Assembly: GCF_024171955.1 (NCBI RefSeq)
Contig: NZ_JAMTCS010000005.1
Coordinates: 289,498-353,497 of the forward strand
Length of the DNA stretch: 64,000 nt
Direction of reading: 5' to 3'
From: Promicromonospora thailandica
GTDB lineage: Bacteria > Actinomycetota > Actinomycetes > Actinomycetales > Cellulomonadaceae
Shown here piece after piece: positions 1 to 10,664 of the stretch. A program made the position numbers and the translations under genes. Position 1 is the stretch's first letter. Every line of letters starts with the position of its first letter. The notes under the pieces are model-generated. The model saw nothing but the letters and a program-made list of their open reading frames with translations, ran no database searches and had not been told where the DNA came from.

Positions 1-1020
<1,020 letters not shown>

Positions 1021-1086
1021 CCAGGCCGATCACGTCCGCAATATCCCTTCGGCGCCGGGTTCCCCGTATTGTCCGAGGCACCGGAA

Positions 1087-1110
1087 CTCTGTAACGTTTC
1101 CGCAACAGAG
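1087..1110. promoter_or_regulatory. Imperfect inverted repeat upstream of the MHYT gene
   Basis: Arms of 10 nt, CTCTGTAACG and CGCAACAGAG, pair at 8 of 10 positions around TTTC. The repeat sits 30 nt before the MHYT start, in the only AT-richer stretch of the 119-nt gap. It could be an operator or a weak hairpin; no factor is identified. Confidence 0.3.
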
Positions 1111-1139
1111 GGAACCATTTCGAGGGGCTGTTCAACACC

Positions 1140-1991
1140 ATGCCAGTGATCGACCACTTCACATTCGGGATCGTGACGCCTCTGCTGGCGTACGCGATCT
1201 CGTGCACCGGCGCAGCGACGGGCCTCGCGTGCACGTCCCGCGCCCGAGGGGCCTCAGGCGGTGCGCGCGCGGCATGGCTCATCTTCGGCGCCATCGCCAT
1301 CGGCGGTACCGGCATCTGGGTGATGCACTTCGTCGCCATGCTCGGCTTCTCCGCCTCCGGTGTGACCATCAGGTACGACATCCCTCAGACCCTGCTGAGC
1401 GCGGCGATCGCCATCGTCGTGGTCGGCGCGGGTCTCTTCATCACGGAGCTGGGCAAGCGCAAGCTCCCGGCGATGCTGGTCGGCGGGGCCCTCGCGGGCG
1501 CCGGCGTGGCCGCCATGCACTACATGGGCATGGAGGCCATGAACATGTCGGCGGAGGTCACCTACAACCCCGTCTACGTGGTCGCCTCCGTGGTGATCGC
1601 CGTCGTGGCGGCCACCGCAGCGCTGTGGTGCACCGTCCACATCCGCGGGACGCTCGCCACGATCATCGCCACCCTGGTGATGGGCGTGGCCGTGACCGGC
1701 ATGCACTACACGGGGATGGCCGGCGTGTCCGTCATCAACCCCGTGAACAGCGTGCCCGCCGGCGCGTCGACCATGCAGCTGCTCGTGCCGCTCGTCATGG
1801 CCGTCAGCGTCGTCACGTTCCTGCTCATCCTCGGCATCGGCCTCTGGCCCACCGAGGAGGAGCTGCGCACCCAGGCCGAGTTCGAGAACCGGCTCAAGGC
1901 GCACACGGAGCAGGGCGCGCGGTACGAGACCGTCCCGCAGGAGCTGCAGCCGAGCGCCGCGCAGTTCGCGCAGACGAACCGCTCGGTCTGA
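1140..1991 (+). CDS. MHYT-domain integral membrane sensor protein
   Basis: The 283-residue protein has seven predicted helices and the repeated MHYT signature: MHF near residue 63, MHYMG near 125 and MHYTG near 190. In the MHYT family these His/Met motifs at the membrane surface are proposed to bind copper and sense a diatomic gas such as O2, CO or NO. Unlike MHYT proteins fused to GGDEF, EAL or kinase domains, this one ends in a 50-residue charged cytoplasmic tail without a recognisable output domain, so how it would signal is unknown. ATG 1140 follows GAGGGG. The gene stands alone, with a strong terminator behind it. Confidence 0.85.
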   Translation: MPVIDHFTFGIVTPLLAYAISCTGAATGLACTSRARGASGGARAAWLIFGAIAIGGTGIWVMHFVAMLGFSASGVTIRYDIPQTLLSAAIAIVVVGAGLFITELGKRKLPAMLVGGALAGAGVAAMHYMGMEAMNMSAEVTYNPVYVVASVVIAVVAATAALWCTVHIRGTLATIIATLVMGVAVTGMHYTGMAGVSVINPVNSVPAGASTMQLLVPLVMAVSVVTFLLILGIGLWPTEEELRTQAEFENRLKAHTEQGARYETVPQELQPSAAQFAQTNRSV

Positions 1992-2009
1992 GCTCGCACC
2001 GCACAGTCG

Positions 2010-2050
2010 CGACGCAGCGCCCGGTCCCTCGTGGGCCGGGCGCTGTGTCG
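2010..2050 (+). terminator. Strong hairpin terminator after the MHYT gene
   Basis: Arms of 15 nt (2010-2024 and 2036-2050) pair at 14 of 15 positions around an 11-nt loop that can pair further (TCCC with GGG). No long T-run follows, as is usual in high-GC actinobacteria. Confidence 0.75.
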
Positions 2051-2071
2051 TGTGACCACACCCACGTACCG

Positions 2072-2084
2072 TTAGCCGTGCTAA
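2072..2084. promoter_or_regulatory. Candidate MarR operator
   Basis: TTAGC-CGT-GCTAA is a perfect 5-bp inverted repeat lying directly upstream of the -10 box of the marR-type gene. This is the position expected for autorepression of a MarR-exporter operon. The assignment to MarR is inferred from context. Confidence 0.5.
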
Positions 2085-2089
2085 TGATC

Positions 2090-2095
2090 TAGACT
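2090..2095 (+). promoter_or_regulatory. -10 box TAGACT, leaderless start of the MarR gene
   Basis: TAGACT fits TANNNT and ends exactly 7 nt before ATG 2103. No ribosome-binding site lies between, so transcription probably begins at the A of the start codon. Confidence 0.5.
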
Positions 2096-2102
2096 GCTGT
2101 AG

Positions 2103-2549
2103 ATGTCGTCGAGCTCCCAGAAGCGCGGCCGTAACCCGGCCACCGTCGGGGGCGACCTGCGCGTCGCCCTCACCCGGATCTCCCGCCGCCTGCGCGCCGA
2201 ACGAGGCGAGGCCGACCTCCCCGAGGGCCAGTTCGGGATCCTGACGGTGCTGCACAAGCACGGCGAGATGTCCCCCGGCTCCCTCGCCGAGCACGAACGG
2301 GTCCGGCCGCCGTCGATGACCAGGGCCGTGAACACCCTGGCGGAGCTCGGCCTCGTCGAGAAGGTGGAGCACGCGACCGACCGCCGCCAGGTCGTCGTCC
2401 GCCTCACCCCCGCAGGCGCCCGCGAGGTCGCCGAGACCAGGCGACGCCGCGACGCCTGGCTGACCAAACAGCTGTCCACCCTGACCGGAGAGGAGAGAGA
2501 GATCCTTGCGGGAGCCAGCGAGCTCCTGATCAGGATCGCCGCTCGATGA
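2103..2549 (+). CDS. MarR-family transcriptional regulator
   Basis: The 148-residue winged-helix regulator shows the MarR arrangement: a helix with LRVALTRISRRLR at residues 19-31, a recognition helix in SMTRAVNTLAELGLV (residues 76-90), and the wing DRRQVVVRLTPAG (residues 97-109). MarR proteins act as dimers, bind palindromes and are usually released by small aromatic or toxic ligands. The gene overlaps the downstream MFS exporter by 4 bp (ATGA), so the two are co-transcribed and translationally coupled. It probably controls that pump. The TTAGC/GCTAA palindrome upstream is the likely autoregulatory site. Ligand unknown. Confidence 0.9.
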   Translation: MSSSSQKRGRNPATVGGDLRVALTRISRRLRAERGEADLPEGQFGILTVLHKHGEMSPGSLAEHERVRPPSMTRAVNTLAELGLVEKVEHATDRRQVVVRLTPAGAREVAETRRRRDAWLTKQLSTLTGEEREILAGASELLIRIAAR

Positions 2550-3853
2550 GCGCAACCTTCGCCAGCCTGAAATACCGCAACTACCGTCTCTGGTTCGCCA
2601 GCGCCCTCGTCGCCAACATCGGCACGTGGATGCAGCGCGTGGCGCAGGACTGGGTCGTCCTGACCGTCCTCACCAACAACTCCGGCGTCGCCGTCGGTAT
2701 CGTCACGGCGCTGCAGTTCATCCCCCACATCTTCCTGTCCGCGTGGGCCGGCCTGCTCGCCGACCGCGTCGACCGCCGCAAGCTCCTGATGACCACGCAG
2801 GGCGGCATGGGCGTGCTGGGCCTCGGGCTCGGTGCGCTGGTGCTGTCCGGCGCCGCGGAGCTGTGGCACGTGTACGTGTTCGCCGGCCTGCTCGGTGTGG
2901 TGAGCGCGATCGACGGGCCGGTGCGCCAGACCTTCGTCGCCGAGCTCGTGCCGGCCCAGCGCCTCGCGAACGCCGTCGGGCTCAACTCGACGAACTTCAA
3001 CGCCGCCCGCCTGATCGGCCCGGGCCTGGCCGGCCTGCTGATCGCCGCCGTCGGCACGGGCTGGGTGTTCATCATCAACGGCGTCGCCTTCGGCGCCGTG
3101 ATCCTGGCCCTGACCCGGATGCGCGACCTGCGCGTGCAGCCCACGGCGTCGCGCGCCAAGGGGCAGATCCGCGAGGGCCTGTCCTACATCCGCCGGCGCA
3201 GCGACATCGTGGTGATCATGGTCGTCATGGGCGTGGTGTCCACGTTCGGCCTGAACTTCCAGCTCACGTCGGCCATGATGGCGCGCGTCGAGTTCGGCCG
3301 AGGTGCCGGCGAGTACGGCATCCTCGGCTCGGTGCTGGCGATCGGCTCGCTCGCGGGTGCGCTGATGGCCGCCCGGCGCGAGCGGCCCCGCGTGCGGCTC
3401 GTGCTCGGCGCCGCGTTCGCGTTCGCGATCTCGATGGGCGTCCAGGCGCTCATGCCGACCTACGTGGGTTACCTCATCATGTGCATCCCGGTCGGGTTCG
3501 CCTCGCTCACCATGCTGACCTCGGCCAACGCCGCGATCCAGCTCTCGGTGGCGCCGGAGATGCGCGGCCGCGTCATGTCGCTCTACATGATGGTGCTGCT
3601 CGGCACCACGCCCCTGGGCTCCCCGGTCGTGGGCTGGATCGGCGAGGCCTTCGGCCCGCGGTACGCCGTCGGCATCGGCGCGGTGGCCACGCTGCTCGTC
3701 GCCGCGGTCGCGACCGTCTGGGCCTACCGCACCTGGCACGTGCGGGTGCGTGCCCGCCTCTCGCGCACCCGCCGCATCCCGCGTCCGTACCTCCAGGTCA
3801 CCTACCCGGAGACGCCGACGCCGGAGCCGACCGCCCAGGCCCTGGCGGCCTGA
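2546..3853 (+). CDS. MFS exporter (MFS_3/EntS-like)
   Basis: A 435-residue, 12-helix major facilitator protein. It starts with the sequence typical of the MFS_3 (EntS-like) group, FASLKYRNYRLWFAS, and has motif A in loop 2-3 (GLLADRVDRRKLL, near residues 70-82). The cytoplasmic tail after residue 400 is basic, then acidic. Members export siderophores, macrolides or other amphipathic compounds by proton antiport; the substrate cannot be read from the sequence. The start codon overlaps the MarR stop codon, indicating one operon under MarR control. Confidence 0.88.
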   Translation: MSATFASLKYRNYRLWFASALVANIGTWMQRVAQDWVVLTVLTNNSGVAVGIVTALQFIPHIFLSAWAGLLADRVDRRKLLMTTQGGMGVLGLGLGALVLSGAAELWHVYVFAGLLGVVSAIDGPVRQTFVAELVPAQRLANAVGLNSTNFNAARLIGPGLAGLLIAAVGTGWVFIINGVAFGAVILALTRMRDLRVQPTASRAKGQIREGLSYIRRRSDIVVIMVVMGVVSTFGLNFQLTSAMMARVEFGRGAGEYGILGSVLAIGSLAGALMAARRERPRVRLVLGAAFAFAISMGVQALMPTYVGYLIMCIPVGFASLTMLTSANAAIQLSVAPEMRGRVMSLYMMVLLGTTPLGSPVVGWIGEAFGPRYAVGIGAVATLLVAAVATVWAYRTWHVRVRARLSRTRRIPRPYLQVTYPETPTPEPTAQALAA

Positions 3854-3911
3854 CGGGCGTGGGCCGCGCCGGCGCCCGCCCGCGGCGCCCGAGCCCGCGG
3901 CCGCGCCCGCG

Positions 3912-3967
3912 CCAACCCAGCCATTGTGCCCAGATTCCCCCGGCATTCTGGGCGCAATGGCTGGGTG
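3912..3967. repeat. Palindromic repeat R1 (upstream of the DUF559 gene)
   Basis: Inverted arms of about 21 nt pair at 19 of 21 positions around a short loop: ACCCAGCCATTGTGCCCAG on the left, mirrored by CTGGGCGCAATGGCTGGGT. It closely resembles R2 at 5061-5116, on the other side of the AbiEi/DUF559 gene. It may also terminate the MFS operon. The rest of the 229-nt gap (3854-4082) is GC-rich and shows no gene. Confidence 0.8.
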
Positions 3968-4082
3968 GACGGGGCGGTGTAGGCGTGGGCGGAGCGTGAC
4001 CACATTGGCGCTGCCGGCGCGGTTGTCCACAGATCAGGGCTGGGGGGTGTGATCCCGGTCGACCGGCTGGTGGAGTGGTGGC

Positions 4083-5108
4083 GTGTCCACGACCTCAACC
4101 ATCCCGGCGGCCGCCGTGCGCCTCGCCCGGCGCCAGGCCGGGCTGCTGTCCGTCCTCCAGTGCGAGGAGCTCGGCATCGGCCGGGACGTGCGACGTCGGA
4201 TGGTGCGCCAGGGGCGCTGGTCCAGCCCCGCCCGCGGGGTCGTCGACACCGATCCCGTACCGCTGGACGGCCGGGTCCGGGACGACTGGTTCCGGCACGC
4301 TGCGTGGTGGCGCACGTGGTTCGCCCTGCTCGTGCACGGGCCGGACGCCGTCGCCACGGGCTGCTGCGCGCTCGTCCTGCACGGCGTCGCCGGCCTGCCC
4401 CGGGACTTCCCGCTCGAGGTCGCGCGCGAGGACGGCTCACCGCGGCGGACACGGTACGGCGTCCCGGTCGTGCTGTACGAGCCGTTCCCCGTGGTGTCCC
4501 GGAGCGGACGGACGGTCGCCCAGCTCGACCACGCCGCCGCCCAGGCGCTGCCACGGCTCTCGCGGCAGAACGCGCTCGCTGTGCTCGACGACCTCGCGCG
4601 CTCGCACGGGTTCGACCCGGACAGGCTGGCCGCCCTGCACGAACTGGTCCGCCGACGGCGCGGCGCCGCCCGGCTGCACGAGCTGTTCCCGCTGGTCGAC
4701 CCGCGTTCCGAGTCACCCGCCGAGTCGTTCGCACGCCTCTCGTGCATCGACAACGGCGTGCCCCCGGACAGCGTCCAGGCGGCGATCTCGCACCGGGGCC
4801 GGATCATCGCCCGCGTCGACTTCCTGTGGCGGCTGCCGGACGGACGCTACCTGGTAGTCGAGATCGACGGCGTCGGGCCGCACAGCACGCCGCAGGCGCT
4901 GGTCCGTGACGCCCCGCGGCAGAACCAGCTGCTCGCGACGGGCCGCGTGATCATGCTGCGCTTCAAGCCCGCGGACAACGCCCGCCCGGGCGGCGTCGGC
5001 GCGCAGATCGCGGCGACGCTGCGGGCCCACGGCTGGACGCGCCCCACCTCCGCAACGCGCCAACCCAGTCATCATGCCCAGATCCACCCCGGATCCTGGG
5101 CACAATGA
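4083..5108 (+). CDS. AbiEi-type N-terminal domain plus DUF559 nuclease-like protein
   Basis: A 341-residue protein in two parts. Residues 1-60 resemble the helix-turn-helix of type IV AbiEi antitoxins (AVRLARRQAGLLSVLQCEELG). Residues 225-325 form a DUF559/Vsr-like PD-(D/E)XK fold, with D246 in RVDFLW and E260/D262 in VVEIDG as the likely metal-binding set. Such proteins are common, often multi-copy, in high-GC actinobacteria. A nicking or repair role is suspected but unproven, and no AbiEii toxin is adjacent. Palindrome R2 supplies the last 15 or so codons and the stop, so the C-terminus appears to have been rewritten by the repeat. GTG 4083 has only a weak ribosome-binding site. Confidence 0.75.
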   Translation: MSTTSTIPAAAVRLARRQAGLLSVLQCEELGIGRDVRRRMVRQGRWSSPARGVVDTDPVPLDGRVRDDWFRHAAWWRTWFALLVHGPDAVATGCCALVLHGVAGLPRDFPLEVAREDGSPRRTRYGVPVVLYEPFPVVSRSGRTVAQLDHAAAQALPRLSRQNALAVLDDLARSHGFDPDRLAALHELVRRRRGAARLHELFPLVDPRSESPAESFARLSCIDNGVPPDSVQAAISHRGRIIARVDFLWRLPDGRYLVVEIDGVGPHSTPQALVRDAPRQNQLLATGRVIMLRFKPADNARPGGVGAQIAATLRAHGWTRPTSATRQPSHHAQIHPGSWAQ

Positions 5109-5116
5109 CTGGGTTG
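5061..5116. repeat. Palindromic repeat R2, overlapping the 3' end of the DUF559 gene
   Basis: Arms at 5061-5085 and 5091-5116 mirror each other with two or three differences around a short loop, and match R1 at most positions (CCAACCCAGYCATNNTGCCCAG). The right arm contains the TGA that ends the DUF559 gene. It lies between two convergent genes, so it may double as a bidirectional terminator. Confidence 0.85.
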
Positions 5117-5141
5117 GCGGAGAACTACGGCGGCAGCGGCC

Positions 5142-6605
<1,464 letters not shown>

Positions 6606-6624
6606 GCTCCGATGCTCCTCTTCG

Positions 6625-8751
6625 TTACCTGATGTTGCTCGACGTGCCGCGCACGGCGTCGGTCAGCATGCGCTCGACCGAACGGACCTGGCTGAGCACG
6701 TAGTCCGCACTGAGGTGGTGGTAGTCCCGGTAGACGGGGTGTTGGACGTCGCCCACGCGGCACCTGGTGTCGTCGCAGGTCTCGGACCAGACCCCGTCCC
6801 AGACGGTCACACCGTACGCGGCCCATATTTCGGCGCTGATACGCGGGAGCTCGCCGTTGGACCGTTCGGCCTCGGCGCGGCTCATGCTGCAGTCGCCCAG
6901 GCCGGGCCAGGGCCGGGTGAGGCACTCGAGCGGGTCGAGGTCGAGCTTCGGGTTGTCCTGGACGGCCACGACGTTCGGGGTGAGGGCGGTGAGCCGGGCG
7001 AACAGCTCGTCGTTCGCCGTGGTCCAGGCGTCGAGCGCCTCCTGGTCGTGCACGCGGGAGCCGTCGGGGCGCTGCATGCGGCCGCCGTAGATCTGGGCCT
7101 GGCTGACGACGACGGCGTCGGGCCGCAGGTCCTCGACGAGCCGCAGCGACTCGGCCTGGAAGTCGTCGCAGGGGCCGCGGTCGGTGGGCTGCACCACGCC
7201 GACCTCGGCGGCGGGGCAGCCGTGCCGCCAGCGGACGGCGAGGCGCAGGCCGGCGTCCTGGGCCGCGGCGTCGAACGCGGGGATCCACTGCATGGCGTGC
7301 GAGTCGCCCAGCAGCAGCACGGTGGAGGAAGCGTCGACGTCGCCGAGCAGGCAGAGCTCGATGTCGGACGCCGTCCGGCTGGTGGCGGCGCACCCGTACG
7401 ACGAGGGTTCGGCTCGCGTGGCCGCCGCGGTGGCGTACGGCTCGTGCTGCAGCACCTCCGCCGTCGCGACCCGGGTGCCCGCGGCGAAGCCGCCCACGAC
7501 GATCCCGATGGCGAGCGTGACGGCGGCGGTGCGACGCCAGGACCGCAGGGCGCGGCTGAACCGGACGGGGTTCTCGACCCAGCGGTAGGTGGCCACGGCG
7601 GCGCCGAGCGCGGCGACGGACGCGAGCACCTTGATCCAGACCGCGTCGTCCTGCACGGCGGCGGTCGTGAGCACCACGAAGGGCCAGTGCCAGAGGTACC
7701 AGGAGTAGGAGACGTCGCCGAAGCGCTGCAGGAGCGGCAGGCCGAGCACGCGGTCCACCCACGTGCCCGACGCCGGGACGCTGCCCGCGGCGAGCACGAG
7801 CAGCGCGCCGCCCACGGGCAGCAGCGCGACGGTGCCCGGGAAGGGGTCGGTCTCGCGCACGACCGCGAACGACAGCGCGAGGAGCGCGATCCCGGCGGTG
7901 CCGAGCAGGGTGCGCAGCACCCAGGGCCGCAGCGGCACGGCACGGGCGAGGCGGTCCCAGGGCAGGGTCGCGACGAGCGCCGCGCCCGCGAACTCCCAGG
8001 CCCGCGTGGGCAGCACGTAGAACGCCCAGTCGGGTGCGGTCGCCGTCAGCCAGGCGGAGAACGCGAGCGAGACCACGAACGTGCCGCCGAACAGGAGCCG
8101 CAGCGTGCGCAGCGCGGGCAGGTTCGAACGCCGCGCGACGGCGACGGCGAGCAGCACGAGCAGCGGCCAGAAGAGGTAGAACTGCTCCTCGATGCCGAGC
8201 GACCACGTGTGCAGGTAGGGGCTCGGGGTCGCGGACTCGGAGAAGTAGTCCTGCCCCTGGTACGGGAACAGCAGGTTGGAGACGAAGAGCATGGCGGCGG
8301 CGCCGTGCGCGGCCAGCCTGCCCCAGACCAGCGGCGACAGCAGCACCAGGCAGGCGAGCAGGGTGACCATGACCACGAGCGCGAGCGCCGGGACGAGCCG
8401 TCGCATGCGCCGGGTCCAGAACGCGACGAGGTCGACGGTGCCGGTGCGGTCCACCTCGCGCAGCAGCAGGGAGCTGATGAGGTAGCCGGAGATCACGTAG
8501 AAGACGTCGACGCCCGTGAACCCGCCGGGGACCGCGATACCCGCGTGGTAGACGACGACGGCGAGCACGGCGACCGCCCGCAGGCCGTTGATGTCCGTCC
8601 GGAACGAGTGGCCGGAGCCCTGGCCGGGGCCGGCGTCCCGCCCCGGGCTGCGAGGTTCCGGAGCGGGTCCGGATCGGTCGACGGCGGGGGTCGTCGCCTG
8701 CGCCAAGGTGTCTCCTGCGGTCGGTCCGGACGGGTGCGCGGCACACACCAT
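6625..8751 (-). CDS. Membrane acyltransferase-SGNH fusion (OafA/YrhL-like)
   Basis: A 708-residue protein. After a proline-rich N-terminus, residues 50-400 form the ten-helix acyltransferase-3 domain with FRTDINGLRAVAVLAVVVYH and GGFTGVDVFYVISGYLIS. Residues 470-705 form a periplasm-side SGNH domain with the nucleophile motif LLLGDSHAMQW and the DYHHLS Asp/His block. Fusions of this type O-acetylate extracellular glycans, such as peptidoglycan, teichoic acid or polysaccharides: the membrane domain passes acetyl groups outward and the SGNH domain transfers them. The target here is unknown. It could modify the exopolysaccharide made 9-24 kb downstream, but it is not in that operon. Start at ATG 8751; the upstream leader is not distinctive. 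Confidence 0.9.
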   Translation of the reverse strand: MVCAAHPSGPTAGDTLAQATTPAVDRSGPAPEPRSPGRDAGPGQGSGHSFRTDINGLRAVAVLAVVVYHAGIAVPGGFTGVDVFYVISGYLISSLLLREVDRTGTVDLVAFWTRRMRRLVPALALVVMVTLLACLVLLSPLVWGRLAAHGAAAMLFVSNLLFPYQGQDYFSESATPSPYLHTWSLGIEEQFYLFWPLLVLLAVAVARRSNLPALRTLRLLFGGTFVVSLAFSAWLTATAPDWAFYVLPTRAWEFAGAALVATLPWDRLARAVPLRPWVLRTLLGTAGIALLALSFAVVRETDPFPGTVALLPVGGALLVLAAGSVPASGTWVDRVLGLPLLQRFGDVSYSWYLWHWPFVVLTTAAVQDDAVWIKVLASVAALGAAVATYRWVENPVRFSRALRSWRRTAAVTLAIGIVVGGFAAGTRVATAEVLQHEPYATAAATRAEPSSYGCAATSRTASDIELCLLGDVDASSTVLLLGDSHAMQWIPAFDAAAQDAGLRLAVRWRHGCPAAEVGVVQPTDRGPCDDFQAESLRLVEDLRPDAVVVSQAQIYGGRMQRPDGSRVHDQEALDAWTTANDELFARLTALTPNVVAVQDNPKLDLDPLECLTRPWPGLGDCSMSRAEAERSNGELPRISAEIWAAYGVTVWDGVWSETCDDTRCRVGDVQHPVYRDYHHLSADYVLSQVRSVERMLTDAVRGTSSNIR

Positions 8752-8811
8752 AACGGGCGCGGGCGGTCCCGCCGTCCGGGGTCCGGGCCCGCTGTGGAAA
8801 ACCGTGCCCCG

Positions 8812-9432
8812 TCAGCCGATGAACACGTGGGAGCAGACCAGCACGGGCTCGGCGTCCGTGCCGCCGTCGCGCACGCAGCCGATCGCGCTGCGCACGAGGT
8901 CGACGCTGACCAGGTTGTCGCGGTGGCTCGGTGAGTCGAGCCAGGCCTGCACCACGTCCTGCGGGGGCCGGTCGGTGCGGCTGAGGTTCTCCGCCGCGAC
9001 GGTGCCGCCGGGGCACCGTCGCTGGACGGGCGGCAGCGGAGCGTGCACCAGCTCGGCCGCACCGATCAGCGCAGCTGCCCGGTCCTCGGCGACGGCTTCG
9101 AGACAGGGGTCGTGCTGCAGCGGACGTGCGCCGAGCTGGGTCCGGGCCGCGTTCACGCCGTCCTCGAGGGCGGCCGCGTACTGGGCCCGATCGGCCAGGT
9201 CGGTCTCGGCGGGCGGGGTCCAGGCGGGCTGTGGTCCGGGCGTCGGCGCGGTGTGCGTCGGTGCGGTGTGCGTCGGTGCGGTTCCGCGGTCGTCGAACGA
9301 CTTGTCGGGGCTCGCCGTCCGCCCGGATTCCTGCGGGGGCGCGAGCTGCTGCGCGGGGCCGGGCCCCGAGCAGCCGCAGAGCAGCGCGCCCGTCAGGAGC
9401 AGTCCCGCGACGCGGGCCGGGACATGGTGCAC
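8812..9432 (-). CDS. CAP-domain (SCP/PR-1) lipoprotein A
   Basis: Exported lipoprotein with a C-terminal CAP domain. From GTG 9432 the signal is MHHVPARVAGLLLTGALLCGC, with lipidation cysteine 21. An in-frame GTG at 9477 would add 15 residues and cannot be excluded. A Pro/Thr-rich linker follows. The CAP domain (about residues 95-207) has the conserved VHAPLPP, AAENLS and SPSHRDNL motifs and ends CSHVFIG. Bacterial CAP proteins are secreted, mostly of unknown function, with some cell-wall links. It is a paralogue of the next gene, from which it is separated by a nested palindrome. Confidence 0.8.
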   Translation of the reverse strand: MHHVPARVAGLLLTGALLCGCSGPGPAQQLAPPQESGRTASPDKSFDDRGTAPTHTAPTHTAPTPGPQPAWTPPAETDLADRAQYAAALEDGVNAARTQLGARPLQHDPCLEAVAEDRAAALIGAAELVHAPLPPVQRRCPGGTVAAENLSRTDRPPQDVVQAWLDSPSHRDNLVSVDLVRSAIGCVRDGGTDAEPVLVCSHVFIG

Positions 9433-9495
9433 GACGTCGATTCGACACCGCCGCCGGGCCGTCCACAACCGGAGCACCGCCGACGCCCTTGCCCG

Positions 9496-9615
9496 CGCCC
9501 ACTGCAGACTTCCTCACGCCCGGCCGTCGACTGCAGACTTCGTCCCAGCCCGAACACCCCGGGCGCAACAAACACTGCAGTCGACGGCTGGCTGAGAGGA
9601 AGTCTGCAGTGGGCG
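9496..9615. repeat. Nested composite palindrome between the two CAP genes
   Basis: Outer arms 9496-9514 and 9597-9615 are perfect 19-bp inverted copies. Inside them, 9523-9536 and 9575-9588 are perfect 14-bp inverted copies (GCCGTCGACTGCAG). All four arms contain CTGCAG, and ACTGCAGACTTC-like sequence recurs directly at 9501 and 9530. Between the inner arms are 38 nt of unpaired sequence. The rest of the 207-nt gap shows no gene. Confidence 0.85.
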
Positions 9616-9639
9616 GTGACGGGGGCCGTCATGCCCCGG

Positions 9640-10449
9640 TCAGGCCAGGAAGACGTGGGCGCAGATCATGACCGGGGCGGACGGCGCGCCGCCGTCGGGC
9701 ACGCAGGCGATGGCGCCGCGGGTCAGGTCGCCGTTGAGGATGTTGGCACGGTGGCCCTCGGAGTCCATCCAACCCTGCGCCGCCTCGGCCGGGCTCCAGC
9801 CGCCCTTGGCCAGGTTCTCGGCGACGGCCACGGTGGGGCAGCGCTGGAAGATCGGGTCCAGCGGCGCGTGCGCCAGCTCCTGGCCGATCAGGGCCTGCGC
9901 CCGTTCGAGGGCGACGTCGTAGGCACACGTGTCGTGAACCAGGGTCGGCAGTCCGTTGGCGGTGCGGTGCCCGTTGACGGCGTCCTCCAGGGCTGCGGCG
10001 TACTGGACGGAGTCGGTCAGATCAGGTGCGGTGCCACCGTCCGAGCCCCCGCCGGACCCCGACCCCGATTCCTCGTCCGAACCCCCATCAGCCCCGGACG
10101 CCGACCCCGCATCGGACTCCCCCGGCCGCGGATCCCGCTCCGAACCCCGGGAGGCCGAGCCGCTGGGCGCCGGCTGCACGTCCACCGCCGCGGACTCCTG
10201 CGGGCGCTCGCCCGTGATCGCGCCCACCGACGTCGGGCGCGGCGACGGCGCCCGCTCCACGGGGGCGGCTACACCGACCACGCCGGGTGCGATGCCCGGC
10301 GCGGGCATCGGCTCCGCCCCCGGCATCATGAGGCCCGCGCAGCCGGTGAGCAGCCCGGTACAGGCGGCCAGGAGCGCGCGGCTGAGGGCCCTGCCCGGGG
10401 TGCGCCCCGGGCGGGTCGCGGACGACGTCGTACGGTGTGCTGGGGACAC
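9640..10449 (-). CDS. CAP-domain (SCP/PR-1) lipoprotein B
   Basis: Second exported CAP lipoprotein. Arginine-rich n-region, hydrophobic ALLAACTGLLTGC with the lipidation cysteine, then a roughly 120-residue disordered Pro/Ser/Gly/Asp linker, and the CAP domain at the C-terminus with AHAPLDP, VAENLAKGG, DSEGHRANIL and the final CAHVFLA. The domain aligns closely with that of the neighbouring gene, indicating tandem duplication; the long acidic linker distinguishes it and may span the cell wall. I use GTG 10449; a TTG at 10461 is the alternative. It is divergent from the sulfotransferase operon. Confidence 0.8.
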   Translation of the reverse strand: MSPAHRTTSSATRPGRTPGRALSRALLAACTGLLTGCAGLMMPGAEPMPAPGIAPGVVGVAAPVERAPSPRPTSVGAITGERPQESAAVDVQPAPSGSASRGSERDPRPGESDAGSASGADGGSDEESGSGSGGGSDGGTAPDLTDSVQYAAALEDAVNGHRTANGLPTLVHDTCAYDVALERAQALIGQELAHAPLDPIFQRCPTVAVAENLAKGGWSPAEAAQGWMDSEGHRANILNGDLTRGAIACVPDGGAPSAPVMICAHVFLA

Positions 10450-10608
10450 AAGTGCGGACAATACCGACGTTCACCCCGCTGCGGAACGCCCCGTGGGCGC
10501 AGATCCAGAGCAGGGCACGCCGCAGGGAGGCAGTTCCCGGATCGCGCAGGCCGGAATTCCGGGACATCACAACGACCGGACGATTCGGGTCGCACGCGGA
10601 CCATTCAT

Positions 10609-10622
10609 CGCATATTTTTGCC
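10609..10622 (+). promoter_or_regulatory. AT-rich CGCATATTTTTGCC element before the sulfotransferase operon
   Basis: An A/T-rich island in the 215-nt divergent gap, 42 nt before ATG 10665. CATATT could act as a -10 box. A similar GCAT(A/G)TATTTG-like word precedes the glycosyltransferase (20451) and phosphatase (29066) genes, hence a possible shared regulatory element. Confidence 0.3.
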
Positions 10623-10664
10623 ACGCACCAGCGACACCATTCCAGCGACCAGCTGAGGTTTCCC

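Noticed and set aside
4083..5108. AbiEi/DUF559 gene considered as half of a type IV toxin-antitoxin pair
   Set aside because: No AbiEii nucleotidyltransferase toxin gene adjoins on either side.
3854..5116. R1-DUF559-R2 considered as a classical insertion sequence
   Set aside because: No transposase motif (DDE, HUH or serine recombinase) and no target-site duplication visible.
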